A stretch of DNA of 64,000 bases from UTCFX2 sp963827155 (GTDB lineage: Bacteria; Chloroflexota; Anaerolineae; Anaerolineales; UBA4823), in the NCBI GenBank assembly GCA_963827155.1, contig CAWGZV010000002.1:558001-622000 (forward strand). The letters run 5' to 3'. The position numbers were made by a program, and so were the translations under genes. The stretch's first letter is position 1, and every line of letters begins with the position of its first letter. Shown here piece by piece: positions 18,114 through 27,223 of the stretch. Below the pieces are notes generated by a model. The model did no database searches. It saw only the letters and a list, made by a program, of their open reading frames with translations, and was not told the origin of the DNA.

Positions 18114-19452
18114 CTATTCGCCTGGATCGATTGAGCTGCAGCATACGCTGTCAAAAGATCGATCCCCTGATGAGATCGGTCTCTTAGAGGATCGGAACCT
18201 GCAACCATGCTGCCGACCACAAAAAGGTTTTCAGCTTCCGGCAACCCATCTCTAGAGAGAGGATGAAGCGCTTTATCGGTTTGAATGCCGCTGCTAAAGA
18301 GTGGATGACCATGAAGAGATAGGAAATGGCGATCAAACCACTCGCTCTGATTGTGCGGAGCATTCACATGCAGATTGAAGACGGGTTCGCGGATTACGCC
18401 ATCGATTTCAGCAATCAATCCGCCGCCTAAAAAACCGCCAGCTGCCAGAATAAACGTCGGTGCATAATGGTTTTTTGATCGGGCTGCGGCTTCTGTCGTG
18501 ACGCTGATAATCCGGTTATCGCGTTGGAACGCTTGAACTGCATTTATGCCATCATAAACTTGACCAGAGTGTCTTCTGATCGCATCGACAAGGACCTGGC
18601 TCAATCGAATCCCAGGGATGGAATAAGGCAATGTCGGAATTTCGAATACCTTCATCCCTAAACGATCGCGCAATTTCTTGGTAATCACTGGAGAATTTCT
18701 CACGCCCAATACCGCTGGAAATCCTGCTCGGGGAGGAGAGAAATTGGTCAATTTTGCCAGCTGTTTTTCGAATTCTTCAGCAATCTGCTCAAATGTGTCT
18801 GGATTTTCAAAAAGAGAAGCCAAGGTCAGGCTGTTTATTCTTTTGCTGTTCGTGATTCGGTCAATCGAAATCCGGATGCACTTTGCATTGATCCCATAAT
18901 CGATAAGATTATCGGCTGCGATTTCTGGGAAGAAATCGTTGAAATGGTCGAATCCAACCACAACTACAGGATCTTTAAGTCGTAAATCACCGTCGATCAT
19001 CAATTCTGGGACAAGACAAGTTGGTCTGGTGACGCCTAGCGCGCCAGGAAGCAACCAGTTATTGTCCAAGTCGCCATACATCGGGTACGCCTGACTCAAA
19101 ACACAACTTTTTAAAAGCCTCAATCGCATGTTCCAAGTCTGAAATGGGGAATAGACTGTATGGGTGGTCCGGTTTTATTTGAGTAAGAGTTCTCGATCGC
19201 TTTCTTGGGTGATTCAATAAGCTGGTATGGTTGAAATGGTTCATACCCCAAAATATCGATACAGCCAGTTTGGAAATAGAGGCTCCCCCAACCTTTTGTA
19301 ATCAGTCGGACGCGCTTTCCACTTTGAGCGAGCAAATATGCGGAGAATAAGCCAGAAAGCCCAGCTCCGACCACGATGACGTCGAGATGAGATGAAGGTA
19401 GCTGAGTTGGATCCTGTTGGGGCAAAGGAAAATCAGGATTGCCCCTGGTCAT
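18110..19452 (-). CDS. glpB: Anaerobic glycerol-3-phosphate dehydrogenase subunit B, two frameshifts
   Basis: A flavoprotein subunit of the GlpABC complex. The dinucleotide motif LDVIVVGAGLSGLFSAYLL is read in the same frame as the end of glpA; the rest, YPMYGDLDNNWLLPGALGV to the C-terminus DPLRDRSHQGIDLLTAYAAA, is in another frame. Two single-base insertions explain this: an extra base in the AAAA run near 19173-19176, rejoining NSYSNK to PDHPYSLF, and another near 19093 (GGCGTACCC), rejoining FESG to YPMYGD. Corrected length from ATG 19452 is 446 residues, close to known GlpB. It lies between glpA and glpC. Confidence 0.85.
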
Positions 19453-21108
19453 CGTCAATCCCGATTCACCGCCTCCCGTATTTTGATACGCAGCATTCTT
19501 GCGAGGAGCTAAATATGGGTCAGGAGATAAGGGTCCAGATTGGGATCCACCCAGATGATCGGCGTTCAGTATGGATAGATATATCAACTGGTCCAGCCGC
19601 TCCTGTCGAAGCTGCTGTCCCCACAGGATAGGCAGGAGACCTTTCCAGCGCTCATCCAAAAAATCTCTTAATGCCAGATTGGTGGAATCCACTGAAACTG
19701 GGCGGAGTTTATGAAGCAAACCTGCCGCTCGGTAGGTGCAGAATCCCCCCTGGCATGGTCCCATTCCCATTCTTGTCTCGCGGCGGATATCGTCGATTGA
19801 TTTGGCGGAATTTTCCAGGATAGAATGTGTAATTTCATCTTCCGTAGTCAGCTCACATTCACAAATAAGGCTGCCTTGAAGGCGATTTTCCTCGACCTCT
19901 GCTAGCCGGGAGCGATACGGCGATCCGGGTCGTGAAGTGAATGACCTTTTCGTTCGTGGATCAGGCAGCGGTTCAAGATGAGTCCTGCAGTTTCGTTTTA
20001 TGTTCAATTTAAGGCAAACCAGGTCAACTGCTGATTCCGCCATTTTTCGATAGGTTGTCCACTTCCCGCAGGTGATCGTGATCAAACCGAAAAGCCCATC
20101 GCGAGTCTCGTGATCTAAAAGGACAAAAGCACGAGAGATGTCCCGAGTATCACTAACTCCTTTTTCTTGGTAAAGCGGGCGCACACCTGCCCAAGCACGA
20201 AGTATGCGCATCTGGCTGAAGCCTGGGATGATCTTATCGCCTTCCTCGAGCATCAGATGGACTTCCCAGGGCTCGATTGCAAAGTGGTCCGGGTCCTTCA
20301 CCGGCACATCTGTAGTGCCCATCACCGCAACAGTATGGGCGGGGACGAGGATATCGCCGTCGGAAGGGGGCTTACAGCGATTGATCACGGTGTTGACAAT
20401 GCGATGATTAATCGCCAACATCGATCCTTTTCCAGGGATGACCCTGACGGACAATCCCGCCAGTTTTGCGATCTGACCTGCCCAGGCGCCGGTGGCATTG
20501 ATGATAAAATCTGCTTCGATCGTAGATTCTTCGTTATCGATCAAGCTGCGGCATACTGCGCCCCGAATCTGATTATTCGCAATTAGGAATTTCTCAAGGA
20601 TGTTGTAGCTCAGAATCTGGGCACCGTACTGGCGTGCAGATGAGGCGTTCATATCTGTTGCTAAGAACGAATCTGCCGATCCATCTGGAACTCGAAAACA
20701 TCGCAGGATCCTGGGATTCAGATAAGGCTCCTGGCGCAGCATCGAGCCGACTGGTACTTCTTCCACTGGGATTCCAGCGCGTTTGCACCCAGCCAAGAAT
20801 TTATCTCCATAATCCGGATCATCGAATGGGGTAATGACGAAGTATCCACCAGTATCCTCGATGCATTCTGGCATTATTCTTTTGAGGATGCGGTTCTCAG
20901 TGATGCATTCTTGAGCAGCAGGAGGATCTTTTACTGCATACCGAGCGCCGCTGTGCAGCAGACCATGATATCTCCCGGTTGTGCCGTGGGTCAGTCCGCC
21001 TTTCTCAATCAGGATCGAACGAATTCCCTGCATCGCCAGGTCGCGGAGAATCCCTGTTCCAGTGGCGCCACCGCCAATAACCAGGACTTCGGTCTGAAGA
21101 TTCTTCAT
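19453..21108 (-). CDS. glpA: Anaerobic glycerol-3-phosphate dehydrogenase subunit A
   Basis: FAD-dependent glycerol-3-phosphate dehydrogenase catalytic subunit. The N-terminal motif VLVIGGGATGTGILRDLAMQG is at residues 7-27, LLHSGARYAV follows, and a C-terminal BFD-like [2Fe-2S] domain has CECELTTEDEIT and GMGPCQGGFC. About 540-550 residues match E. coli GlpA in length. No stop separates it from glpB: the frame runs on through the GlpB start at 19452 to 19120. Either the two are fused in this strain or a base error removed the glpA stop. It lies directly downstream of glpK. Confidence 0.9.
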
Positions 21109-21141
21109 AAATATCTTTTACTCAATTCGAGGTGTAATTGA

Positions 21142-22656
21142 TCAGTCGACCCAATTGAAAGTCCGTTCGACTGCTTTTTTCCAGCTCTTATAAAGGATAT
21201 TCTTCTTTTTCTTCATCCATCTCGGGCTGCCAGCTTTGATCAATCTGCCAGTTATTCCGAAGATCTTCCATGTTGTCCCAGAAGCCCACTGCTAATCCCG
21301 CGGCATAAGCCGCACCAAGAGCGGTTGTCTCGGAGATTTTTGGACGGACGACCGGTACGCCGAGAATATCCGACTGGAACTGCATAAGCAGGTGGTTATG
21401 CACCATCCCACCATCTACACGGAGAGATGTCAGCTTCACCTCGGAATCCATTTCCATAGCTTCAAGCACCTCTCTTGACTGAAATGCGGTGGCTTCCAAG
21501 ACAGCTCGCGCAAGATGACCTTTGTTAGCAAATCGGGTGAGACCGACAATAACCCCGCGAGCATCCGAGCGCCAATAGGGAGCGAAGAGGCCTGAAAACG
21601 CGGGGACAAAATAGACGCCTCCATTGTCATCGACAGTAGAAGCAAGCGCTTCGATATCTTGAGATTTATCAATGATCCCCAAATTGTCTCGCATCCATTG
21701 GACCAGAGATCCTGCAACTGCGATTGAGCCCTCCAAAGCATATAGTGCGGGGGCGTTGTGAAATTGATAGGCGACTGTGGTCAGCAAACCGCTCTTCGAA
21801 GGCACAGGTTTTTCTCCGGTATTCAGCAACATGAAGCATCCTGTCCCATAGGTATTCTTAGCTTCACCAGGATTAAAGCACGTCTGTCCTACCAAGGCGG
21901 CTTGCTGGTCGCCCAAATCACCGCATATCGGGATCTCCCGCTTAAAAGGTCCGTCTTTCGCTGTGCGTCCCATCCCATCTGGGTCGCTTGAGCTGATAAT
22001 CCGAGGCAGCATGCTGTATGGGATCTGAAGGATTGAAAGCAGCTCATCATCCCAGGTTAATGTTTCCAAATTCATCATTAGGGTTCGGCTGGCATTCGTG
22101 ACGTCAATAACGTGGACCCCCTTTCCCGGCCCTCCGGTCAACCACCAGATGAGCCAGCTATCGATCGTCCCGAACAATGCTTCGCCTGCTTCGGCCGATT
22201 TTCTTACAGATGGTACATTCTCCAAAATCCAGGAAATTTTAGGTGCAGAGAAATAAGTTGCTAGCGGGAGTCCAGTTTTCTGGCGAAAGCGATCTATGCC
22301 TCCTTCCAATGCAAGCCGATCGCATATGCTTTTTGTCCTGGTATCCTGCCAAACTATCGCCGGATAGAACGGCTTGCCGGTCTTTTTGTCCCAAATCAGG
22401 GTGGTTTCGCGCTCGATTCGTTACTCCAACTGCCCAAATATCTTTTGGGTTGACATTGCCGGCTGCGAGCGAATCTGCAATCACCTGTTGGGTTCGCATC
22501 CAGATTTCGATGGGGTCGTGCTCCACCCAGCCCGGTTGAGGATAATGTTGGGCATGTTCTTGTTGGGCAGAAGCGATGATTTGCCCGCTGTGATCGAAAA
22601 TAATACACCGCGGAGCTGGTAGTACCCTGATCTATCGAAACAATTATTCCGGACAT
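21142..22656 (-). CDS. glpK: Glycerol kinase, three single-base insertions
   Basis: Phosphorylates glycerol to glycerol-3-phosphate, the substrate of GlpABC encoded next. The N-terminus MSGIIVSIDQGTTSS starts at 22656. The frame then breaks near 22609 (extra G before CGG) and near 22416 (extra G in ATCGAG, restoring VTNQRETTLIWDKKTGKPF). It breaks again near 21200-21206 (restoring YKSWKKAVERTFNWVD). After removing three bases the gene encodes exactly 503 residues, the normal GlpK length. Motifs seen include GTIDSWLIWWLTGG, GDLGDQQAALVGQ, FVPAFSGLFAPYW and TSLRVDGGMVHN. Sequence error is the likely cause of the breaks. Confidence 0.92.
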
Positions 22657-22738
22657 CCTGAGGTTACTCCAAAACAAAAAAGGAAGAATTGAGCCCGCTG
22701 CATTGAATTTTTATGGATTGGAAGTATGGTCGATTTTA

Positions 22739-23490
22739 CTATGCCGTACGGACCTTCATAAGGAATTGAAGTGTGATTTGAGCGACTGCCTGCAATTCGC
22801 AGTCAATTGCGACACAGTGCTTCGACTGCTCCATCCAATGGATTTCCTTGATTTTGGAGCCAACCGCAGCGGAGATGGTCTCTGGCACGTCTGGATGGAT
22901 TGTAGGATCTTTGCGACCCTGGACAATTAATACAGGCTGCTGGATCTGGGAAAGCAAAGGCTTTACTTCTCGCTGAAGCGCAATCAACTGCTGAACCCCT
23001 TTAAGCGGATAAACTCGATACCCTTGCCACAAAGGGTTATCGTCGGGATTTTTTTTATGAACCCAGGGAATGACCGGTGCAAGGGCTTTCAGTCGGAGGA
23101 GGTCGAAAGAAGAATAATTTAAAGATCAATGCCGGGGAGTAAAGCAGTATGGCATGTATTTCTGGGTGCTGGGCTGCCAGATACAGCGCGATTAAACCGC
23201 CAGCGAATTCGCCCCCTACGACGACTTGCTGGCATCTATCACACAGCTGAATAAAAGCCTGATCGACCTCGTCGAATCCAATCCTGCCATTTTACCTGGT
23301 TGAGCTCACGAGGGGTAGTATGGTGCCCTGGCAGCAAAGGACCAGCCACAGAATAGCCTTCGGAATTCAGGATCCTTGCCAGCGGCTGGACCTCGGAAGT
23401 CGTTGCTGTATACCCATGAACAAGCAGGACCCCAGTGGGTCCTGCCTGCCAGTAGAAAGAATCACCCGAAAGGTGAGGATTTACGATCAT
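22739..23490 (-). CDS. Alpha/beta hydrolase (carboxylesterase/lysophospholipase-like), two frameshifts, nucleophile altered
   Basis: A small hydrolase of 249 residues after correction. It begins with the oxyanion-hole segment GVLLVHGYTATTSEVQPLA and LLPGHHTTP, and ends with the Asp (QGRKDPTIHPDV) and His (EQSKHCVAID) regions. Breaks are an extra base near 23276 (restoring WIDEVDQAFIQL) and one near 23107 in a T-run (restoring FDLLRLKALAPVIPWVHKK). The nucleophile elbow reads VVVGGEFAGG, where the family has G-x-S-x-G, so Ser is replaced by Phe (a TCC to TTC change would do this). Given the errors around it, this could be another base error; otherwise the enzyme is inactive. Confidence 0.75.
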
Positions 23491-23495
23491 GAATT

Positions 23496-24808
23496 CTAGC
23501 GGGTTATGCGAGGATCAATCCAGACGGAATAATTTTCGTCGCTGTTATTGTTTGCCCGGACCCTGAATTCGAATCGTACATATTGCCCTATAAGACCCGA
23601 CAAATCAATGCTAATCGAATCTAAACTTGTATCATATGTTTGATTGAAATTTGCAGAATTTTCAGAGATTTCGTTATTTGGCGGTACGATGACTTCATAG
23701 CTAATTTGAAACGTTACACTGCAATTGTTGGCATCATGACGACAGCCAACCTGGGCTTTAAAGAAATATGGACCTGGCAGAATGATCTGAGCCGGAAAGC
23801 TGCCTTCGATAATTCCACCATCGGCACGAGGCGGAACAGTCCAAATACTGGTCTTATTCTGAGGTCCTGCCTCTGTATTTGGATCGCCGTCCTTATATAC
23901 AAACCCTATCGGATTGTCCCATCTCCCGCTGCATGATAATGCGGTAGTACCGCCCAGGACGATCTTGCCGGTATTCTGACTGAAGCGTGCATTGCTTTGC
24001 CAGGATCCATCACAGGCATCAGAAGCAAAATGATAAACTTCATTCGGTGGGCTGTCGCTCACATTAACCGAGACAATGAATGGATGCTTGCCGCCGTCCC
24101 CAAAGGTTTGACCGCCAGCTTTAAACAGCCACTCGTCAGTGACGCTCCCCGAATAAGATGGTGTTTCTAAATGAACCGCCAGGTCGATCGACTTCCCAGG
24201 CTGGACATTTTTCGGCAGGTTGATCGTATCCCCATCCAGATCCGAACCACCGGAGGGGAAGAATTTTACCGAATGGTCCCAGGCACAGCTGCCTGTATTC
24301 TGAATCTGCCAGACTTTAACAAAGTCGTAGTTAGTGGGGAGCCATTGACCATCAGGGATGGTGATATCCCGGACTAACTTTGCTGCGAGACAAGGTTTAT
24401 TCGATCCAGTCCCGCCGCCCCCTCCGCCGCCGCCTGTCCCTCCGCCACCGCCGGCTGGATAATACCATCTCGTCAAAGTGGGTATTAGAGTTGCGGTGTA
24501 TGTTGGGGCGGGTGTAAAGGTGGGCGGTTGAGTTAACATCGGCACCGGCGTTCGAGTCGGAGTAGGGGTATTTGTGATCGTTGGCGTATTCGAAGGGATG
24601 GGGGTATCGGTTAAGGAACGGAGGTAAAGGTCGCAGTTGCAGACAATGCCGCAGAGGTTTGCATTGCAGACCAAGTTTGGGCCGCCAGCGTTTCAGGAAG
24701 ATCAGGGGGTAAATATACCTTTCCTACAGTCGGAGCGAGGATGCATCCGAGGAAAATTGCCAGGGATAGTATCGAAATCAGCGCCAGCCTTCTGTGCTGT
24801 ATGTTCAT
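23496..24808 (-). CDS. NBR1-Ig-like domain lipoprotein (copy 1), one frameshift
   Basis: A secreted lipoprotein. The signal peptide with lipobox is LALISILSLAIFLGC, read from ATG 24808 with GGAGG 4 bases upstream. A Thr/Pro-rich linker follows, then a Gly-rich hinge, then an Ig-like domain of the NBR1 (N_BRCA1_IG) type with VWQIQNTGSCAWDHSVKFF and PGKSIDLAVHLETPSYSGSVTDEW. A second beta-rich C-terminal region contains CDGSWQSNARFS. The signal peptide and body are in different frames: one T is missing near 24613 (VPLTDTP). It is the most downstream of four tandem homologues. The role is unknown, probably surface binding. Confidence 0.8.
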
Positions 24809-24853
24809 GGATCCTCCAGATCCTTTTCTTAATTTCATTTAACTTTAGTATAG

Positions 24854-24898
24854 ACAAAAATCTTCCCAACTGCAAGAGGTAGTTCGGAAGATTTTTGT
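24854..24898. terminator. Perfect 13-bp inverted repeat, bidirectional terminator-like
   Basis: Arms ACAAAAATCTTCC (24854-24866) and GGAAGATTTTTGT (24886-24898) are perfectly complementary, with a further inner AACT/AGTT pairing. A T-run closes the stem on either strand. It lies just past the stop of lipoprotein copy 2 (-) and before the start of copy 1, so it probably ends the copy 2 transcript. Confidence 0.65.
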
Positions 24899-24949
24899 AA
24901 AAACCGATTTTAAACCTGATTTCACGAATTAGGGATTCGTGCATTTTTC

Positions 24950-25615
24950 TCAGCCAGGGGTTGGTCTGGGAGTAGGTTTGATATTAATTGCGACGGAAAT
25001 TGACTGATCCGCGTTCGGACCAACACCGAACATATTACCCTTATCATCTCGCAAAACCCAGTTGCCAACAGAAGCTGCACCGACCAGAGGAGTCACGAGA
25101 TCGATGTGCAAATCAACCAAATCTCCTGGGGATACAGTCGTTGGAATGGGCGCGCTTTCAGGACCGCTCATTGCCTCGCCTGAATAAAATACCAGGGCAT
25201 AATCGGTCGTCCAGGTGCAGGTGCCAATATTCTTGACTTGCCAGACTTTACCGAAAGGTTGGCCAGCAGATAATGCAGTCCCATCTGAAATCGTTAAATG
25301 TTTGACGAACTCAGCACGATTTGTGCATGAAGGAGTTGGCGTCGATGATTCGATTTCAATCGGGTGGGACGATGGGAGCGTAGGAACAGGAGTGATGATC
25401 TCGATCACTACCGGTGTGAGCTGTAGAGCATCCACCGTGGAGGTTGAGGTCGAGATAAAATTCTGGGCAGCATCCAGGTTTAATATGCGGACTACGACCC
25501 TGGTTGGCTGATCAGGAGCACTTATAGACGATTGAGGAGAAGACCCTGAATCAGCACAGGCAGATAAAATGACCAAAATCGCGAGGGAAAATATAATCAG
25601 CTTGACTCGAAGCAT
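24950..25615 (-). CDS. NBR1-Ig-like domain lipoprotein (copy 2)
   Basis: About 221 residues. The signal peptide KLIIFSLAILVILSAC ends in a lipobox (LSAC). After a Ser/Thr/Pro linker comes one NBR1-type Ig-like domain: CTNRAEFVKHLTISDG, KVWQVKNIGTCTWTTDYALVF, then PGDLVDLHIDLVTP and GNWVLRDDKGNMFGVG. ATG at 25615 is chosen because GGAG lies 9 bases upstream and the signal peptide starts there; the frame is open to 25693. It is intact, unlike copies 1 and 3. The domain is likely a surface-exposed binding module; no catalytic residues are seen. Confidence 0.83.
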   Translation of the reverse strand: MLRVKLIIFSLAILVILSACADSGSSPQSSISAPDQPTRVVVRILNLDAAQNFISTSTSTVDALQLTPVVIEIITPVPTLPSSHPIEIESSTPTPSCTNRAEFVKHLTISDGTALSAGQPFGKVWQVKNIGTCTWTTDYALVFYSGEAMSGPESAPIPTTVSPGDLVDLHIDLVTPLVGAASVGNWVLRDDKGNMFGVGPNADQSISVAINIKPTPRPTPG

Positions 25616-25654
25616 GGAACGATTCTCCAGTAAGGATTTATACGGATAAGCATA

Positions 25655-25673
25655 TCTGGCGCGACGCGCCAGA
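25655..25673. terminator. Short hairpin between lipoprotein copies 3 and 2
   Basis: The arms TCTGGCGC (25655-25662) and GCGCCAGA (25666-25673) form a tight 8-bp stem with loop GAC. No T-run follows, so it may slow or partly terminate transcription, or stabilise an mRNA end. It is placed exactly in the gap between two tandem lipoprotein genes. Confidence 0.35.
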
Positions 25674-25683
25674 ATAATCAGTT

Positions 25684-26311
25684 TCAGCCGCAAGGCAAAG
25701 TTTCTTTCCGGAAGTCCGATTTATTAGGCTCCACAACGATAATTGCTGAAAATGGTTGGTTTCCCGCATCACCGGCGCCAAACTCTACTCCAGATGGATC
25801 GCGAAGCAGCCAGTCTCCCTGATATTTCCTTGGATCGAGCGGCGCCATTAATACGACCTGAACGTCGATTGTATCACCAGGTTCCACAACTTTGGTTAAT
25901 TGAGATTCTTGCTGTGAGCTCATCTCATCGCCGCTTTCGAAAACAAACCAATAATCTGTCGTCCAGGTGCATGTCCCGTTATTCTTAATCCGCCAAACTT
26001 TCGCGAAGAAGGTGCCAGCCATTATTTCTGTATTATCAGATACTGAAAGATGTCGAATAAATTCGGCTATATTCGTACAGGTTGGGATAGCAGCCGTTGG
26101 GGTTGGGGTTAGTGTTGGAATCTCTGTAGGCGAGGGTCGAGGTGAATTTGTCAGAGTAGGAGTAAGCGTTAAAGTTGGATCAGGCATAGGGGTTTCCGTT
26201 GGGAAGCCTGGATTTACTGCTGTGGTTGTCAAATCTTTGGAATCAAGGGATGTGGGTGAGGGTACAGGCACTTAAAACCAAAAAAATCATAAATATATAT
26301 GATATTTTCAT
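25684..26311 (-). CDS. NBR1-Ig-like domain lipoprotein (copy 3), one frameshift
   Basis: The Ig-like domain is clear (CTNIAEFIRHLSVSDN, KVWRIKNNGTCTWTTDYWFVF, PGDTIDVQVVLMAP, GDWLLRDPSGVEFGAG), but its open frame lacks a secretion signal. In another frame, ATG at 26311 with AGGAAGG 8 bases upstream encodes MKISYIFMIFLVLSACTL, a typical lipoprotein signal with lipobox LSAC. Removing one C from the CCC run near 26254 joins the two parts. The corrected protein is about 208 residues. The linker is Thr/Pro-rich. The closest relatives by eye are copies 2 and 4. Confidence 0.8.
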
Positions 26312-26373
26312 ACCGTAAGCCTTCCTATGGATGTAAGAAGAAATCGGCGATCCACGCCGATATTTTATTTCCC

Positions 26374-27090
26374 TCAGCCACCGCCGCCGCAAATTCCACC
26401 GAAAATCTTGCGCATGCCTCCACCCCCAACGACTATAGAAACCCAGAAGAAATTGCGTTTGCTATCACCGCAGCCAAAGATGGTGCCTTGATTGTCCTGG
26501 AGCATCCAATTCCCCGAATAAATATCGGGATTTTTTGGAGCGACCATATCCAAAGCAATATCTACGGTCTCTCCAGGTTTGACCTCAATTCCTATGGGCT
26601 GCGGAGATTCTCCGCCCAACTTATCTCCAAAGGTAAATACGACTGAATAATCGGGTGTCCAGACGCACGTTCCAGAATTTCTCAATCGCCAGACTTTTGT
26701 AAATCGCTCTCCTGGTTTTAATTTTGCAGAATTGTCGTAGGTAACATCCTGGACAAATTCGGCATTATTCAGGCATTCTGTGTTTTCCGCTGAAACGTCC
26801 AGGGCAATATTATAAGGAGTTAGACTCGGTATGGGTGTGGCTAAGACTGGTGTTGATGTGTCTGTGGGGTAATAATTCGAAGTCAGATTGTTAAATATCG
26901 GCAGGGGGGTGAGCGTTGGTGTTGGGGTAAGTGTTGCAAAATAGCTAACCCCCTTTTTTGCCACCATGGTTCTGACAGCCAGGGTTTGTTCTAATCCAGG
27001 TACTTGCGCAATTGGTGGCGCGGTAAAACACCCACTGATCAATACCATAACCAATGCAAACGACAAGATAAATTCGGTCCGCCTGATCAT
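26374..27090 (-). CDS. NBR1-Ig-like domain lipoprotein (copy 4)
   Basis: About 238 residues: signal peptide ILSFALVMVLISGC with lipobox ISGC, a Thr/Pro linker (TLTPTPTLTPLP), then one NBR1-type Ig-like domain. The domain reads CLNNAEFVQDVTYDN, KVWRLRNSGTCVWTPDYSVVF, PGETVDIALDMVAP and GNWMLQDNQGTIFGCG. The C-terminus is Gly-rich (VVGGGGMRKIFGGICGGGG), which is unusual among the copies. ATG at 27090 is chosen: AGAAGGA lies 7 bases upstream and the signal peptide starts there. It is the first of the four tandem copies, downstream of the formate dehydrogenase gene. Confidence 0.83.
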   Translation of the reverse strand: MIRRTEFILSFALVMVLISGCFTAPPIAQVPGLEQTLAVRTMVAKKGVSYFATLTPTPTLTPLPIFNNLTSNYYPTDTSTPVLATPIPSLTPYNIALDVSAENTECLNNAEFVQDVTYDNSAKLKPGERFTKVWRLRNSGTCVWTPDYSVVFTFGDKLGGESPQPIGIEVKPGETVDIALDMVAPKNPDIYSGNWMLQDNQGTIFGCGDSKRNFFWVSIVVGGGGMRKIFGGICGGGG

Positions 27091-27223
27091 AGGTAATTTC
27101 CTTCTTACAGTAAATATCAACGCAGTAAACGGTTTAGAATTGTAATCCAATATGAGTATATCAGAAATTCTGCAACTTTATTGGGCAAATCAGGAAATTG
27201 ATTGGTTCGTTTTTAAGGCAATT

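Noticed and set aside
24400..24470. GC-rich repeat of CCGCC units
   Set aside because: It encodes a Gly-rich hinge in lipoprotein copy 1 and is explained by the coding sequence; not a CRISPR or a regulatory repeat.
25967..26275. Plus-strand ORF rich in Val/Gly opposite the lipoprotein linker
   Set aside because: It is the antisense of a Thr/Pro-rich linker (VGVGVSVG-type repeats); no start signal or homology.
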